Assembly (NCBI RefSeq): GCF_000264765.2
Contig: NZ_CP006664.1
Span: 682,001 to 746,000, forward strand
Direction of reading: 5' to 3'
Source: Edwardsiella anguillarum ET080813
GTDB lineage: Bacteria > Pseudomonadota > Gammaproteobacteria > Enterobacterales > Enterobacteriaceae
DNA: 64,000 bases
Shown here: positions 18,836 through 30,619 of the stretch, in pieces
How positions within the stretch are numbered: the stretch's first letter is position 1
Layout: the number at the start of each line of letters is the position of its first letter
Made by a program: the position numbers and the translations under genes
Notes under the pieces: model-generated
What the model was told of the DNA's origin: nothing
The model's input: only the letters and a program-made list of their open reading frames with translations
The model's database searches: none

Positions 18836-19795
18836 ATGGCATTACCCCTGATTATCGACTGCGATCCCGGCCACGACGATGCCATCGCCCTGATCCTAGC
18901 GCTGGCCAGCCCGGAGCTGGAGGTGCGCGCCGTCACCACCAGCGCCGGCAACCAAACCCCGGAAAAAACCCTGCGCAACGCCCTGCGTATTCTCACCCTG
19001 CTGCGCCGCAGCGATATCCCGGTGGCCGGCGGCGCCGCCAAACCGCTGATGCGCGAGCTGATCATCGCCGACAGCGTCCACGGCGAAAGCGGCCTCGACG
19101 GCCCCCGTCTGCCGGAGCCGGGCTTTGCCCCTCGCGACGGCGGTGCGCTGGCGCTGATGGCCCAGGTGCTGCGCGATGCGCCGCAGCCGGTCACCCTGGT
19201 CGCCACCGGCCCGCTGACCAACGTGGCGCTGCTGCTGGCCGCCCACCCGGAGCTGAAGCCGCGCATTGAGCGCATCGTCATCATGGGCGGCAGCGCCGGC
19301 GCGGGGAACTGGACGCCGGCGGCGGAGTTCAATATCTACGTCGATCCCGAAGCCGCCGAGATGGTATTCCAGAGCGGGGTGCCCATCGTGATGGCCGGCC
19401 TGGATGTGACCCACCGGACGCAGATCCTCGACGCCGATATCGAACGCCTACGCGACATCGGCAACCCGGTGGCGCGCACCGTCGCCGAGCTGCTCGACTT
19501 TTTCATGCGCTATCACCGCCAAGAGAAGTGGGGTTTCCAGGGGGCGCCGCTGCACGACCCCTGCACCATCGCCTGGCTGTTACGCCCGCAGATGTTCACC
19601 CAGCATGACTGCTGGGTTGGCGTAGAGACTGCAGGGCAATACAGCGACGGCATGACGGTGGTGGATCGCCTCGGCCTGAACGGCCTGCCCGCCAACACCA
19701 CCTTACTGACCGATATCGATCGCCAGGCCTTCGTCGATCTGCTGGCCGAGCGGATCGCCGCGGCTTATGGCGACTTCACGGAGGAAACACGATGA
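18836..19795 (+). CDS. rihA: RihA-type pyrimidine ribonucleoside hydrolase
   Basis: Cytosolic nucleoside hydrolase cleaving uridine and cytidine to base and ribose. The calcium-binding DxDPGxDD cluster is residues 8-15 (DCDPGHDD). [36 protein letters not shown] and the catalytic [11 protein letters not shown] follow. It has 319 residues, slightly longer than E. coli RihA (311), from a C-terminal extension. It follows gltL as in E. coli and overlaps a paralogue by 4 bases. Confidence 0.93.
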   Translation: MALPLIIDCDPGHDDAIALILALASPELEVRAVTTSAGNQTPEKTLRNALRILTLLRRSDIPVAGGAAKPLMRELIIADSVHGESGLDGPRLPEPGFAPRDGGALALMAQVLRDAPQPVTLVATGPLTNVALLLAAHPELKPRIERIVIMGGSAGAGNWTPAAEFNIYVDPEAAEMVFQSGVPIVMAGLDVTHRTQILDADIERLRDIGNPVARTVAELLDFFMRYHRQEKWGFQGAPLHDPCTIAWLLRPQMFTQHDCWVGVETAGQYSDGMTVVDRLGLNGLPANTTLLTDIDRQAFVDLLAERIAAAYGDFTEETR

Positions 19796-20730
19796 AACGA
19801 CCGCTGATCATCGACTGCGATCCCGGCCTGGATGATGCTATCGCCCTGGCGATGGCGCTGCAGGCGCCGCAGCTGGAGGTGCTGGCCGTGACCACTAGCG
19901 CCGGCAACCAGACCCCGGAGAAAACCCGCAGCAATGCCCTGCGCCTGCTGACCCTGATGGGACGCAACGATATTCCGCTGGCCGGTGGCGCTGCCCAGCC
20001 CCTCATCCTCCCGCTGCGCATTGCCGAGGAGGTGCATGGCAGCACCGGGATGGGGCATACCCAGTTGCCCGAGGCTACGCGGCAGGCGGATGCGCGCGGG
20101 GCGCTAGCCCTAATGGCCGAGGTGCTGCAGGCCAGCCCCGAGCCGGTCACCCTGGTGGTCACCGGCCCGATGACCAATGCCGCCCTGCTGCTGCGCAGCT
20201 ACCCACAGCTGGCCTCTCGCCTGGCGCAGATCGTCTTCATGGGCGGAGGCATGAACGCGGGGAACGCCACCCCCTGCGCCGAGTTCAACATCCTAGTCGA
20301 TCCCCACGCGGCGGAGATCGTCATGCAGTCCGGGGTGCCGCTGGTGATGGCGGGACTGCATATGACACACCAGGCCCTGGTGCTGCCAGAGGAGATCGAG
20401 CGGATCCGCGCCCTCGCCAACCCGGTAGCGTACGCGGTGGCCGAGATGCTCGACTTCTATCTGCCCATCTACCTCAACGGACCAAACCGCTTGCCCGGGG
20501 CGGCCATGCACGATCCCTGCACCATCGCCTGGCTGCTAGCGCCGCAGCTGTTCAGCAGCGAGCGTTATTGGGTGGGGGTCGAGACGCAGGGACGCTATAC
20601 GACGGGGATGACGCTGGTCGATCGCGATCGGCTGACGGGGCGTGACGCCAACTGCGAGGTACTGTTGACCATCGACCGCCCGGCCTTTGTCGAATTACTG
20701 ATCGCCGCGCTACGGCGCTATGCGGCGTAG
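19792..20730 (+). CDS. RihA-like nucleoside hydrolase, tandem paralogue
   Basis: A second nucleoside hydrolase of 312 residues that starts within the stop of rihA (ATGA) and so is co-translated. It keeps the metal site (DCDPGLDD), [26 protein letters not shown] and [11 protein letters not shown]. It differs from its neighbour in the substrate-lid region: VHGESGLDG has become [11 protein letters not shown], and His13 is Leu13. Similarity to the first copy is higher than to RihB or RihC as I recall them, so a local duplication is likely. Base specificity may have shifted. E. coli has a single copy here. Confidence 0.88.
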   Translation: MKRPLIIDCDPGLDDAIALAMALQAPQLEVLAVTTSAGNQTPEKTRSNALRLLTLMGRNDIPLAGGAAQPLILPLRIAEEVHGSTGMGHTQLPEATRQADARGALALMAEVLQASPEPVTLVVTGPMTNAALLLRSYPQLASRLAQIVFMGGGMNAGNATPCAEFNILVDPHAAEIVMQSGVPLVMAGLHMTHQALVLPEEIERIRALANPVAYAVAEMLDFYLPIYLNGPNRLPGAAMHDPCTIAWLLAPQLFSSERYWVGVETQGRYTTGMTLVDRDRLTGRDANCEVLLTIDRPAFVELLIAALRRYAA

Positions 20731-20761
20731 CGCGGGACGGTGAGTCACGATGCCGCCGCCC

Positions 20762-21244
20762 TCAGGGGCGGAAGGGACGGCGGTGAAACTGATCGTGGCC
20801 GCAGCGCGGACAGCGCGGCAGGATCTCCGGGGTATACACATCCAGGTTAAAGTGGCACTTCTCGCACACCAGGTGCCCCAGGCCAACCACCTCGCCGCTG
20901 TGATAAACGCCGTGGTGGTTCACATCCTGCAGCACCTCGCGCCACTCCAGCTGGGTTTTGTCGGTAATATCGGCCAGCTCCTGCCACAGGCTCTCCTTGA
21001 TGACGCGCATAAACACGCTGTCTTCCATCTCATCGCGGCTATCCTGATAGGCGCGGGCAAACTCCTCCAGATCGCGGCGCATCGCCTGACGGATCTGTTC
21101 AATATCGGCCTCGCTCAGATCGCTGGCGTGCCGGAGCTGCTGCTCCGCGCTCTCCAGCAGCGCATCGATATCGCGCTCCCCCTTCTCTAGGCGTTCGGTC
21201 AACGCCGCCAGCCACTGCTGATAATAGTGCGTTACCTTGCTCAT
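20762..21244 (-). CDS. ybeL: YbeL, zinc-ribbon protein (DUF1451)
   Basis: Conserved enterobacterial protein of unknown function, 160 residues as in E. coli. An N-terminal charged helical region (SERLEKGERDIDALLE-like) leads to the conserved core SVFMRVIKESLWQELADITDKTQ. A C-terminal zinc ribbon uses CEKC and CPRC pairs. It lies antisense between rihA and leuS, the E. coli arrangement. GGAG precedes the ATG. Confidence 0.93.
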   Translation of the reverse strand: MSKVTHYYQQWLAALTERLEKGERDIDALLESAEQQLRHASDLSEADIEQIRQAMRRDLEEFARAYQDSRDEMEDSVFMRVIKESLWQELADITDKTQLEWREVLQDVNHHGVYHSGEVVGLGHLVCEKCHFNLDVYTPEILPRCPRCGHDQFHRRPFRP

Positions 21245-21589
21245 CTCCTACCTCCGTTCAGCACCGCGTCAGAACATCTCTGGCCGGCCCCCTGCGGTGG
21301 CCCGCGTGAAAACTGCATATAGCGCATATCAGGACGCTCGGGATCCCGCTCACCGCGCGCGGATAAGCGCTATCCCCGTTATATTTTAGCCGTAATTCAT
21401 TGACAGACTGTGATCTTCACGTAGCGTATGTAACAAAACGGCACCCGGGGTAAGCCGACGGGGGAAAGAATTCACCGCCGGCGCGCTCGGCGGTTGTTGC
21501 CCGCGACGCTTATCGGCTATCCTATGCCGATCACCATCACATATCAGGCTACAGGTGTAGCTGTTTTACTAACAGGACTTCCAGCTGCC
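21245..21589. other. Intergenic region ybeL–leuS
   Basis: Divergent control region of ybeL and leuS. TTGACA occurs at 21400-21405, but no good -10 box sits 16-18 bases further, so I do not call a promoter. In-frame codons upstream of leuS (from 21494) could be translated but have no homology with LeuS. Nothing else recognised. Confidence 0.4.
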
Positions 21590-24172
21590 ATGCAAGAGCA
21601 ATATCGTCCAGAGGACATTGAATCCCACGTCCAGCGCCACTGGGATGAACAGAAAACCTTCCAGGTCACCGAAGATGACAGCAAAGAGAAATATTATTGC
21701 CTCTCCATGCTGCCGTATCCCTCCGGCCGACTGCATATGGGCCACGTCCGTAACTACACCATCGGTGATGTGATTTCCCGTTACCAGCGTATGCTGGGCA
21801 AAAACGTGCTGCAGCCCATCGGCTGGGACGCCTTCGGCCTGCCGGCGGAAGGCGCGGCGGTGAAGAACAACACCGCGCCGGCCCCCTGGACCTATGCCAA
21901 CATCGATTACATGAAGAACCAGCTGAAGCTGCTGGGCTTCGGCTACGACTGGAGCCGCGAAATCGCCACCTGTAAGCCGGACTACTACCGCTGGGAGCAG
22001 TGGTTCTTCACCAAGCTGTATGAAAAGGGTCTGGTCTATAAGAAGACCTCTGCGGTCAACTGGTGTCCGAACGATCAAACCGTGCTGGCCAACGAGCAGG
22101 TCATCGACGGCTGCTGCTGGCGCTGCGACTCCAAGGTCGAGCGCAAAGAGATCCCGCAGTGGTTTATCAAGATCACCGACTACGCCGATCAGCTGCTCAA
22201 CGACCTCGACAAGCTGGAAGACTGGCCGGAGCAGGTTAAGACCATGCAGCGCAACTGGATCGGCCGCTCTGAAGGGGTAGAGATCACCTTCTGCGTCGCC
22301 GATCGCGATGACACCTTCGCCGTCTACACCACCCGCCCGGACACCTTCATGGGCGTCAGCTACCTGGCCATCGCCGCCGCGCACCCGCTGGCCCAGCAGG
22401 CCGCCACCGACAACCCGGCGCTGGCGCAGTTCATCGACGAGTGCAAGAACACCAAGGTTGCCGAGGCCGACATGGCGACCATGGAGAAGAAAGGCATGGC
22501 CACCGGCCTGTACGCCATCCACCCGCTCAGCGGTGAGCGTCTGCCTATCTGGGTCGCCAACTTTGTGCTGATGGACTACGGCACCGGCGCGGTGATGTCC
22601 GTTCCGGCCCACGACCAGCGCGACTGGGAGTTCGCCGCCAAGTACCACCTGCCGATGAAGCCGGTGATCCTGACCGCCGACGGTCAGGCGCCGGACATCA
22701 GCGCCGCCGCCATGACCGACAAAGGCGTGCTGTTCAACTCCGGCGAATTTGATGGTCTGGACTTCAGCGCCGCCTTCGACGCCGTCGCCAACCGCCTGAT
22801 CGCTGCCGGCGTCGGCGAGCGCAAGGTCAACTACCGCCTGCGCGACTGGGGGGTTTCCCGCCAGCGCTACTGGGGCGCCCCGATCCCGATGGTGACCTTG
22901 GAAGACGGCAGCGTGATCCCAACGCCGGAAGACCAACTGCCGGTGATCCTGCCGGAGGACGTGGTCATGAACGGCATCACCAGCCCGCTCAAGGCCGACC
23001 CGGCCTGGGCGAAGACCACCGTTAACGGTCATCCGGCGCTGCGCGAGACCGACACCTTCGACACCTTCATGGAGTCCTCCTGGTACTACGCGCGCTACAC
23101 CTGCCCGCAGTACGACCAGGGGATGCTGGATCCGCAGGCCGCCAACTACTGGCTGCCGGTCGATCAGTACGTCGGCGGCATCGAACACGCCATCATGCAC
23201 CTGATGTACTTCCGCTTCTTCCATAAGCTGATGCGCGACGCGGGTCTGGTGGACTCCGACGAGCCGGCCAAGCGCCTGCTGTGCCAGGGCATGGTGCTGG
23301 CGGACGCCTTCTACTACACCGGCGCCAACGGCGAGCGTAACTGGGTCTCGCCGGTGGATGTCACCGTCGAGCGTGACGACAAGGGCCGCATCACCCAGGC
23401 GACCGATCGCGACGGCCGCGAGCTGGTCTACGCCGGCATGAGCAAGATGTCCAAGTCGAAGAACAACGGCATCGATCCTCAGGTAATGGTGGAGCGCTAT
23501 GGCGCCGACACCGTCCGCCTGTTCATGATGTTCGCCTCCCCGGCGGAGATGACCCTGGAGTGGCAGGAGTCCGGCGTCGAGGGGGCCAACCGTTTCCTGA
23601 AACGCGTCTGGAAACTGGCCTTCGATCACCAGCAGAAAGGGCCGGCCGCTGCGCTCGACCTGACGGCGCTGAACGATGACCAGAAAGCCCTGCGCCGCGA
23701 TCTGCACAAGACTATCGCCAAGGTGAGCGACGACATTGGCCGCCGCCAGACCTTCAACACCGCCATCGCCGCCGTGATGGAGCTGATGAACAAGCTGACC
23801 CGTGCCCCGCAGGAGAGCGAGCAGGATCGCGCCCTGATGCAGGAGGCCCTGCTGGCCGTGGTGCGCATGCTGTATCCGTTTACCCCGCACGTCTGCTTCA
23901 CCCTGTGGCACGCGCTGGGTGGCACCGGCGACATCGACGTCGCGCCGTGGCCGGTCGCCGATAACGCGGCGATGGTCGAAGACAGCAAGCTGATCGTGGT
24001 GCAGGTCAACGGCAAGGTACGCGGTAAGATCACCGTTGCCGCCGACGCCAGCGAGGAGCAGGTGCGCGCGCTGGCGGCGCAGGAGCCGCTGGTCGCCAAG
24101 TACCTCGACGGGGTCACCGTACGCAAGGTGATCTTTGTGCCGGGCAAACTGCTCAACCTGGTTGTCGGGTGA
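21590..24172 (+). CDS. leuS: LeuS, leucyl-tRNA synthetase
   Basis: Class Ia aminoacyl-tRNA synthetase charging tRNA-Leu. Starting at the ATG at 21590 ([15 protein letters not shown]) gives 860 residues, exactly the E. coli length; in-frame extension to 21494 is rejected. HIGH is present as HMGH (residues 49-52) and KMSKS near residue 619. The CP1 editing domain has TTRPDTFMG and [15 protein letters not shown]. First gene of leuS-lptE-holA-nadD, each overlapping or nearly touching the next. Confidence 0.97.
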   Translation: MQEQYRPEDIESHVQRHWDEQKTFQVTEDDSKEKYYCLSMLPYPSGRLHMGHVRNYTIGDVISRYQRMLGKNVLQPIGWDAFGLPAEGAAVKNNTAPAPWTYANIDYMKNQLKLLGFGYDWSREIATCKPDYYRWEQWFFTKLYEKGLVYKKTSAVNWCPNDQTVLANEQVIDGCCWRCDSKVERKEIPQWFIKITDYADQLLNDLDKLEDWPEQVKTMQRNWIGRSEGVEITFCVADRDDTFAVYTTRPDTFMGVSYLAIAAAHPLAQQAATDNPALAQFIDECKNTKVAEADMATMEKKGMATGLYAIHPLSGERLPIWVANFVLMDYGTGAVMSVPAHDQRDWEFAAKYHLPMKPVILTADGQAPDISAAAMTDKGVLFNSGEFDGLDFSAAFDAVANRLIAAGVGERKVNYRLRDWGVSRQRYWGAPIPMVTLEDGSVIPTPEDQLPVILPEDVVMNGITSPLKADPAWAKTTVNGHPALRETDTFDTFMESSWYYARYTCPQYDQGMLDPQAANYWLPVDQYVGGIEHAIMHLMYFRFFHKLMRDAGLVDSDEPAKRLLCQGMVLADAFYYTGANGERNWVSPVDVTVERDDKGRITQATDRDGRELVYAGMSKMSKSKNNGIDPQVMVERYGADTVRLFMMFASPAEMTLEWQESGVEGANRFLKRVWKLAFDHQQKGPAAALDLTALNDDQKALRRDLHKTIAKVSDDIGRRQTFNTAIAAVMELMNKLTRAPQESEQDRALMQEALLAVVRMLYPFTPHVCFTLWHALGGTGDIDVAPWPVADNAAMVEDSKLIVVQVNGKVRGKITVAADASEEQVRALAAQEPLVAKYLDGVTVRKVIFVPGKLLNLVVG

Positions 24173-24186
24173 GCCTAGGAGGACGT

Positions 24187-24861
24187 GTGCAACACCGTAT
24201 TACTGCGCTGTTGCTGGGATTGGCGGTGCTGGTCACCGCCGGATGCGGATTCCACCTGCGCGGCAGCGCGCAGGTTCCCAGCGAGTTTCATCAGCTGATC
24301 CTCGACAGCAACGACCCGTATGGCCCCTTCACCCGCGCGGTGCGCGAGCAGCTGCGCCTGAACAATGTCACCATCGTCGATGCGCAGAGCCTGCCGCCGC
24401 AGGGTAGCGTCGCCAGCGCGGGCGCGGACAAGGCGGCCACGCCGCTACCCTCCCTGCGGCTGCTCGGCGTCACCCAGAGCCAGGACACCGTCTCTATCTT
24501 TAAAGACGGGGTCACGGCGGAGTACCAAATGGTGATGACCGTCAGCGCTCAGGTGCTGGTGCGCGGCCACGATCTCTATCCGCTGACGGTGCGCGTCTAC
24601 CGCAGCTTCTTCGACAACCCGCTGGCCGCGCTGGCCAAGGATGCCGAACAAGCGATGCTGATACAGGAGATGTATCGACAGGCCGCGCAGCAGCTGGTGC
24701 GTAAGCTGATGAGCATTCAGGCCGCCGAGCTGCAAAACAACGACCGCCGGATGAGCAGCGACGTCAGCGCGCCCAAGGTACAGGGCAGCAACGACTTTGA
24801 CCGGGTCAACACCGGCGTTATCGCTGCACCGGCCGCGCAGGCCGGACAGCCGGTGAAATGA
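24187..24861 (+). CDS. lptE: LptE, LPS-assembly lipoprotein
   Basis: Outer-membrane lipoprotein that plugs the LptD barrel and delivers LPS to the outer leaflet. The GTG at 24187 follows a strong AGGAGG (4-base spacing); another GTG at 24169 overlapping leuS is possible. The lipobox VTAGC is preceded by a hydrophobic signal. The LptE core includes [30 protein letters not shown] and [15 protein letters not shown]. The C-terminus is longer and less conserved than in E. coli. Confidence 0.94.
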   Translation: MQHRITALLLGLAVLVTAGCGFHLRGSAQVPSEFHQLILDSNDPYGPFTRAVREQLRLNNVTIVDAQSLPPQGSVASAGADKAATPLPSLRLLGVTQSQDTVSIFKDGVTAEYQMVMTVSAQVLVRGHDLYPLTVRVYRSFFDNPLAALAKDAEQAMLIQEMYRQAAQQLVRKLMSIQAAELQNNDRRMSSDVSAPKVQGSNDFDRVNTGVIAAPAAQAGQPVK

Positions 24862-25892
24862 GCCGGATTTACCCCGAACAGCTCGGCGCACAGCTGCAGG
24901 ATGGGCTGCGCGCCTGCTACTTCATTCTGGGCAACGAGCCGCTGCTGATCCAGGAGAGCCTGGATCTGATCCGCCAGCGCGCCCGCGCCCACGGGTTTGA
25001 CGAGCAGTTCAGCGTCACCCTCGATCCCCACACCGACTGGGATGCGCTGTTCAGCCAGTCCCAGTCGATGAGCCTGTTCGCCAGCCGCCAAATCCTGACC
25101 CTGACCCTGCCGGACAACGGCGTCAATGCGGCGATGGGCGAACGTCTGAGCCAGCTTGCCGCCCTGCTCCACCCGGATCTGCTGCTGCTGCTGCGCGGCC
25201 CGCGCCTGACCCGCACCCAGGAAAACGCGGCCTGGTATAAACTGCTCAGCCCGCAGGCCACCCTGGTCAGCTGCCAGACACCGGAGCAGACCCAGCTGCC
25301 GCGCTGGGTCGCCAACCGCGCGCGCCAGATGCAGCTGCAGCTCGACGACGCGGCGCTACAGCTGCTCTGTTACTGCTACGAGGGCAACCTGCTGGCGCTC
25401 TCCCAGGCGCTGGGGCGACTCTCTCTGCTCTACCCCGACGGACGGCTGACCCTGCCGCGCGTCGAACAGGCGGTCAACGATGCCGCCCACTTCTCGCCGT
25501 TCCACTGGCTGGACGCCTGCTTAGCGGCGCGCGGCAAGCGCGCCTGGCATATACTGAACCAGCTGCGCCAGGAGGGCTGCGAGCCGGTGGTGCTGGTGCG
25601 CACCGTACAGCGCGAGCTGCTGCTGCTGCTGCAGCTCAAGGAGGGCGCGGCGCAGACGCCCCTGCGTACGCTGTTCGATAAGCATAAGGTGTGGCAAAAC
25701 CGCCGCCCGCTGCTGACCCAGGCGCTGCAAACCCTCTCGCTGACCCAGCTGCACCAGGCCGTGGCGCTGCTGAGCCAGTGCGAACAGATAATCAAACAGG
25801 ATTTCGGCCAATCCGTATGGCCCCAGCTGGAGTCCCTGACCCTACTACTGTGCGGCAAGATGCTGCCGGAGAGTATGCTGCATGCCGAGTGA
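24858..25892 (+). CDS. holA: HolA, DNA polymerase III delta subunit
   Basis: Clamp-loader subunit that opens the beta clamp. It has 344 residues, against 343 in E. coli. The beginning [33 protein letters not shown]-type region (AAA-like domain) contains the clamp-contacting SLFASRQ segment; the helical collar domain follows. It overlaps lptE by 4 bases (ATGA) and nadD by 11 bases, indicating tight coupling in the leuS operon. Confidence 0.94.
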   Translation: MSRIYPEQLGAQLQDGLRACYFILGNEPLLIQESLDLIRQRARAHGFDEQFSVTLDPHTDWDALFSQSQSMSLFASRQILTLTLPDNGVNAAMGERLSQLAALLHPDLLLLLRGPRLTRTQENAAWYKLLSPQATLVSCQTPEQTQLPRWVANRARQMQLQLDDAALQLLCYCYEGNLLALSQALGRLSLLYPDGRLTLPRVEQAVNDAAHFSPFHWLDACLAARGKRAWHILNQLRQEGCEPVVLVRTVQRELLLLLQLKEGAAQTPLRTLFDKHKVWQNRRPLLTQALQTLSLTQLHQAVALLSQCEQIIKQDFGQSVWPQLESLTLLLCGKMLPESMLHAE

Positions 25893-26547
25893 ATCCCAGC
25901 CGGCGGCGCCGTCCCTACTGGCGCTGTTCGGCGGCACCTTCGATCCCATTCATTATGGCCACCTCAAGCCGGTCGCGGCGCTGGCGCAGGAGGTAGGGCT
26001 CGGCCACATCACCCTGCTGCCCAACCACGTTCCCCCGCACCGGCCGCAGCCGGAGGCCTGCGCCGCCCAGCGCCTGGAGATGGTGCGTCTGGCCATCGCC
26101 GACGATCCGCTGTTCTCCGTCGACGATCGCGAGCTGCGCCGCGCCAGCCCCTCCTACACCATCGACACCCTGGAGGCGCTGCGCGCCGAGCTGGGCCCAC
26201 GGAGAGCGCTGGCCTTTATCATCGGCCAGGACTCCCTGCTGACCCTGCACAGATGGCAGCGCTGGCAGGACATTCTGCGCTGCTGCCACCTGCTGGTCTG
26301 CGCCCGCCCCGGCTATCCCGACCGGCTGGACACCCCGGCGCTGCAGGACTGGCTGGAGCAGCACCGCACCCGCGACGTTCAGCGTCTGCACCGCCGGCCC
26401 CACGGCTGTATCTATCTGGCCAACACGCCGCTGCTGTCGGTCTCGGCCACCGACATCCGCCAGCGCCGCCATCTAGGGATCAGCTGCGACGATCTGCTGC
26501 CGCGCGCGGTACAACGCTATATCGAGCTGCAGGGGCTCTACCGCTGA
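25882..26547 (+). CDS. nadD: NadD, nicotinate-mononucleotide adenylyltransferase
   Basis: Forms deamido-NAD from nicotinate mononucleotide and ATP. The nucleotidyltransferase motif [12 protein letters not shown] is near the N-terminus and the second motif [11 protein letters not shown] near the C-terminus. It has 221 residues, against 213 in E. coli. The ATG lies inside the end of holA, so expression depends on the upstream genes. Confidence 0.95.
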   Translation: MPSESQPAAPSLLALFGGTFDPIHYGHLKPVAALAQEVGLGHITLLPNHVPPHRPQPEACAAQRLEMVRLAIADDPLFSVDDRELRRASPSYTIDTLEALRAELGPRRALAFIIGQDSLLTLHRWQRWQDILRCCHLLVCARPGYPDRLDTPALQDWLEQHRTRDVQRLHRRPHGCIYLANTPLLSVSATDIRQRRHLGISCDDLLPRAVQRYIELQGLYR

Positions 26548-26684
26548 AGCGTCCCCTTTCGCCCCTTCGGTGATTGACAGGGATTTGCAGGCTGATATCC
26601 TCCGCAGCAACGTATTCTCGCCCCGCTCGCCGGCGTGCGCCCCTCGCGGGGCGCATCGGGCGCCGCGTGGGGAGTCATGCTTGA

Positions 26685-27044
<360 letters not shown>

Positions 27045-27048
27045 TGCG

Positions 27049-27519
27049 GTGAAACTGCAGCTGGTGGCGGTCGGCACCAAAATGCCCGACTGGGTACAAA
27101 CCGGTTTTCTCGACTATATTAAGCGCTTTCCCAAGGATATGCCGTTTGAACTGACCGAGGTTCCGGCCGGGAAACGCGGTAAGAATGCCGATATTCGCCG
27201 CATTCTGGAGCGAGAAGGCGAGCTGATGCTGGCCGCGGTCGGCAAAGGCAACCGCATTGTCACCCTGGATATTCCCGGCAAACCCTGGGATACCCCGACG
27301 CTGGCCGGACAGCTGGAGCGCTGGAAGCAGGACGGGCGCGACGTCAGCCTGCTGATCGGCGGTCCCGAGGGGCTGGCGCCCGCCTGCAAGGCCGCCGCCG
27401 AACAGAGCTGGTCTCTGTCGCCCCTGACCCTGCCGCACCCGCTGGTGCGCGTGCTGGTGGCCGAAAGCCTCTACCGGGCCTGGAGCATTACGGCCAATCA
27501 CCCTTATCATCGTGAGTAA
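27049..27519 (+). CDS. rlmH: RlmH, 23S rRNA pseudouridine-1915 N3-methyltransferase
   Basis: SPOUT-class methyltransferase acting on pseudouridine 1915 in helix 69 of assembled ribosomes. It has 156 residues with a GTG start. It contains the trefoil-knot elements [28 protein letters not shown] and [25 protein letters not shown]. rsfS, rlmH, mrdA and mrdB follow each other as in E. coli. Confidence 0.96.
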   Translation: MKLQLVAVGTKMPDWVQTGFLDYIKRFPKDMPFELTEVPAGKRGKNADIRRILEREGELMLAAVGKGNRIVTLDIPGKPWDTPTLAGQLERWKQDGRDVSLLIGGPEGLAPACKAAAEQSWSLSPLTLPHPLVRVLVAESLYRAWSITANHPYHRE

Positions 27520-27584
27520 TCGCCTGCCGGCCACGCCGGCAATGATGTTAATCCCGGCAGTACGCCTGAGCATGACGGAACGGA

Positions 27585-29480
27585 ATGAAACTAGATCGTA
27601 ACCCCTTTCGTGACTATTCGGCAGAGTCCGCCCTGTTCATCCGTCGTGCGCTGTTCGCCTTCGTCGGCGTACTGCTGCTGACCGGCGTACTGCTCGCCAA
27701 TCTGTACCACCTGCAAATTCTGCGTTTTGAAGACTACAGGACGCGCTCTAACGAAAACCGCATCAAGCTGGTGCCCATCGCCCCCAGCCGCGGCATGATC
27801 TACGATCGCAACGGCACCCCGCTGGCGTTTAACCGCACCATCTACCAGTTGGAGGTGATCCCCGAAAAGGTCGACGGAATGACAGCGCAGCTCGATGCGC
27901 TACGCCCGATCGTCGATCTGACCGACGAGGATCTCGACAGCTTCCAGAAGGAGCGCAAGCGCTCGCGGCGCTTCACCTCGATTCCGCTGAAGACCGCCCT
28001 CAGCGAGGTGCAGGTGGCCCGCTTTGCCGTCAACCAGTTCCGCTTCCCCGGCTTTGAGGTCAAGGGCTACCAGCGTCGCTACTACCCCTACGGCTCCGCC
28101 CTGACCCACGTCATCGGCTATGTCTCCAAGATCAACGACAAAGACGTCGAGCGTCTGGATAAAGAGGGGAAGCTGGCCAACTACGCCGCCACCCACGACA
28201 TCGGCAAGCTGGGCATCGAACGTTACTATGAGGATGTGCTGCACGGCAAAACCGGCTATGAAGAGGTGGAGGTCAACAACCGCGGGCGGGTGATCCGCCA
28301 GCTGCACGAGCAGCCGCCCCAGGCGGGTAAAGATATCTACCTGACGCTGGATCTCAACCTGCAGCGCTATATCGAGCAGCTGCTGGTCGGCAGCCGCGCC
28401 GCCGTGGTGGTCAGCGATCCGCGCAGCGGCGGGATCCTGGCGCTGGTCTCCACCCCCAGCTACGACCCTAACCTGTTCGTCGACGGCATCTCCGGCAAGG
28501 ATTACCGCGGCCTGCTCAACGACCCCAACCGGCCGCTGATCAACCGCGCCACCCAGGGGGTCTATCCTCCCGCTTCGACGGTCAAACCCTACGTCGCGGT
28601 CTCGGCGCTCAGCGCCGGCGTGATCTCCCGCAATACCACCCTCTTCGACCCCGGCTGGTGGCAGCTGCCCGGATCAGAGAAGCGCTTTCGCGACTGGAAG
28701 AAGTGGGGCCATGGGCGGCTGAGCGTCACCAAGGCGTTGGAGGAGTCGGCAGACACCTTCTTCTACCAGGTGGCCTATGACATGGGGATCGACCGCCTGA
28801 GCGAGTGGCTGTCCAAGTTCGGCTATGGCCAGTATACCGGTATCGATCTGTCCGAGGAGCGCTCCGGCCTGATGCCGACCCGCGAATGGAAGCTCAAGCG
28901 CTACAAGAAACCCTGGTATCAGGGTGACACTATCCCGGTCGGCATCGGCCAGGGCTACTGGACCGCGACGCCGATCCAGATGGCCAAGGCGCTCAACACC
29001 CTGATCAACGACGGCAACGTCAAGGTGCCACACCTGCTGATGAGCACCCGCATCAACGGTCAGCTGGTGCCGTTCCGCCAGCAGGAGAGCCAGCAGATAG
29101 GCGATATTCACTCCGGCTTCTGGGAGATCGCCAAAGATGGCATGTTCGGCGTGGCCAACCGGCCCAACGGCACCGGCTACAAGTATTTTGGCAGCGCCCC
29201 GTATAAAATCGCCGCCAAGTCCGGTACCGCCCAGGTCTTCGGCTACGAGACCTACAACGCGCATACCATCGCCGAGCATCTGCGCGACCATAAGCTGATG
29301 ACCGCCTTCGCCCCCTATGACAACCCGCAGGTGTCGGTGGCCATCATTCTGGAGAACGGCGGCGCCGGCCCGGCGGTGGGCACCATCATGCGCCAGATCC
29401 TGGATCACATCATGCTGGGCGACAACAATACCCAGCTTCCCAATGCAGCCCCCACGCCACCCGGCGTGGAGGGCGACTGA
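27585..29480 (+). CDS. mrdA: MrdA, penicillin-binding protein 2
   Basis: Transpeptidase of the elongasome that cross-links peptidoglycan during lateral wall growth. One N-terminal membrane helix (residues 20-45) precedes a pedestal domain and the transpeptidase. The SxxK motif is Ser331-Thr-Val-Lys; SxN is present as SAD (EESADTFFYQ), and KSGTAQVFG is the KTG-like motif. It has 631 residues, against 633 in E. coli. Operon with mrdB. Confidence 0.96.
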   Translation: MKLDRNPFRDYSAESALFIRRALFAFVGVLLLTGVLLANLYHLQILRFEDYRTRSNENRIKLVPIAPSRGMIYDRNGTPLAFNRTIYQLEVIPEKVDGMTAQLDALRPIVDLTDEDLDSFQKERKRSRRFTSIPLKTALSEVQVARFAVNQFRFPGFEVKGYQRRYYPYGSALTHVIGYVSKINDKDVERLDKEGKLANYAATHDIGKLGIERYYEDVLHGKTGYEEVEVNNRGRVIRQLHEQPPQAGKDIYLTLDLNLQRYIEQLLVGSRAAVVVSDPRSGGILALVSTPSYDPNLFVDGISGKDYRGLLNDPNRPLINRATQGVYPPASTVKPYVAVSALSAGVISRNTTLFDPGWWQLPGSEKRFRDWKKWGHGRLSVTKALEESADTFFYQVAYDMGIDRLSEWLSKFGYGQYTGIDLSEERSGLMPTREWKLKRYKKPWYQGDTIPVGIGQGYWTATPIQMAKALNTLINDGNVKVPHLLMSTRINGQLVPFRQQESQQIGDIHSGFWEIAKDGMFGVANRPNGTGYKYFGSAPYKIAAKSGTAQVFGYETYNAHTIAEHLRDHKLMTAFAPYDNPQVSVAIILENGGAGPAVGTIMRQILDHIMLGDNNTQLPNAAPTPPGVEGD

Positions 29481-29498
29481 CAGGCATACGGATTCACC

Positions 29499-30611
29499 AT
29501 GACTGAGAATCAACAAAAACGCTCAATCTGGGCCAAGATGCATATCGACCTGCCCTTCCTGCTCTGCATTCTGGCGGTGCTGGTCTACAGCGCCGTCGTC
29601 ATGTGGAGCGCCAGCGGCCAGGATGTCGGCATGATGGAGCGCAAGATCGGCCAAATCGTCATGGGCCTGCTGGTCATGATCGTCATGGCGCAGATCCCGC
29701 CGCGCGTCTACGAACACTGGGCGCCCTATCTGTACATCCTCTGCGTCATCCTGCTGATCCTGGTGGACGCCTTCGGCCAGATCAGTAAAGGGGCCCAGCG
29801 CTGGCTTGACCTGGGCTTCGTGCGCTTTCAGCCGTCGGAGATCGCCAAAATCGCCGTACCGCTGATGGTGGCCCGCTTTATCAACCGCGACGTCTGCCCG
29901 CCGTCGCTCAAGCACACCGGCATCGCACTGATCCTGATCTTCCTGCCGACCCTGCTGGTCGCCGCCCAGCCGGACCTGGGCACCTCGATCCTGGTCGCCG
30001 CCTCCGGGCTGTTCATTCTGTTCCTGGCGGGCATGAGCTGGCGCCTGATCGGGCTGGCGGTGCTGCTGGTGGCCGCCTTTATTCCGGTGCTGTGGTTCTT
30101 CCTGATGCACGATTACCAGCGCGATCGGGTGATGATGCTGCTCGATCCAGAGAGCGATCCGCTGGGCGCCGGCTACCACATCATCCAGTCAAAAATCGCC
30201 ATCGGCTCCGGCGGCCTGAGCGGCAAGGGGTGGCTACACGGCACCCAGTCGCAGTTGGAGTTCCTGCCGGAGCGCCACACCGACTTTATCTTCGCCGTGC
30301 TGGCCGAGGAGCTGGGGCTGTTCGGCGTACTGCTGCTGCTGGCGCTGTACCTGCTGATCATCATGCGCGGACTGTATATCGCCGCCCGCGCCCAGACCAC
30401 CTTCGGCCGGGTGATGGTCGGCGGTTTAATGTTGATTCTATTCGTTTATGTTTTCGTTAATATCGGCATGGTCAGTGGCATTTTACCGGTGGTTGGCGTA
30501 CCTTTGCCTCTGGTCAGCTACGGCGGCTCGGCGCTGATCGTACTGATGGCCGGATTTGGCATCGTGATGTCGATCCATACCCATCGCAAAATGTTATCCA
30601 AGAATCTATAG
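29499..30611 (+). CDS. mrdB: MrdB/RodA, peptidoglycan glycosyltransferase
   Basis: SEDS-family polytopic membrane protein that polymerises glycan strands together with PBP2. It has 370 residues, the E. coli length. Ten or so membrane helices are evident. SEDS signatures include [31 protein letters not shown] and the C-terminal [15 protein letters not shown]. It lies 18 bases after mrdA and 8 bases before rlpA. Confidence 0.96.
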   Translation: MTENQQKRSIWAKMHIDLPFLLCILAVLVYSAVVMWSASGQDVGMMERKIGQIVMGLLVMIVMAQIPPRVYEHWAPYLYILCVILLILVDAFGQISKGAQRWLDLGFVRFQPSEIAKIAVPLMVARFINRDVCPPSLKHTGIALILIFLPTLLVAAQPDLGTSILVAASGLFILFLAGMSWRLIGLAVLLVAAFIPVLWFFLMHDYQRDRVMMLLDPESDPLGAGYHIIQSKIAIGSGGLSGKGWLHGTQSQLEFLPERHTDFIFAVLAEELGLFGVLLLLALYLLIIMRGLYIAARAQTTFGRVMVGGLMLILFVYVFVNIGMVSGILPVVGVPLPLVSYGGSALIVLMAGFGIVMSIHTHRKMLSKNL

Positions 30612-30619
30612 AGGTCGCG

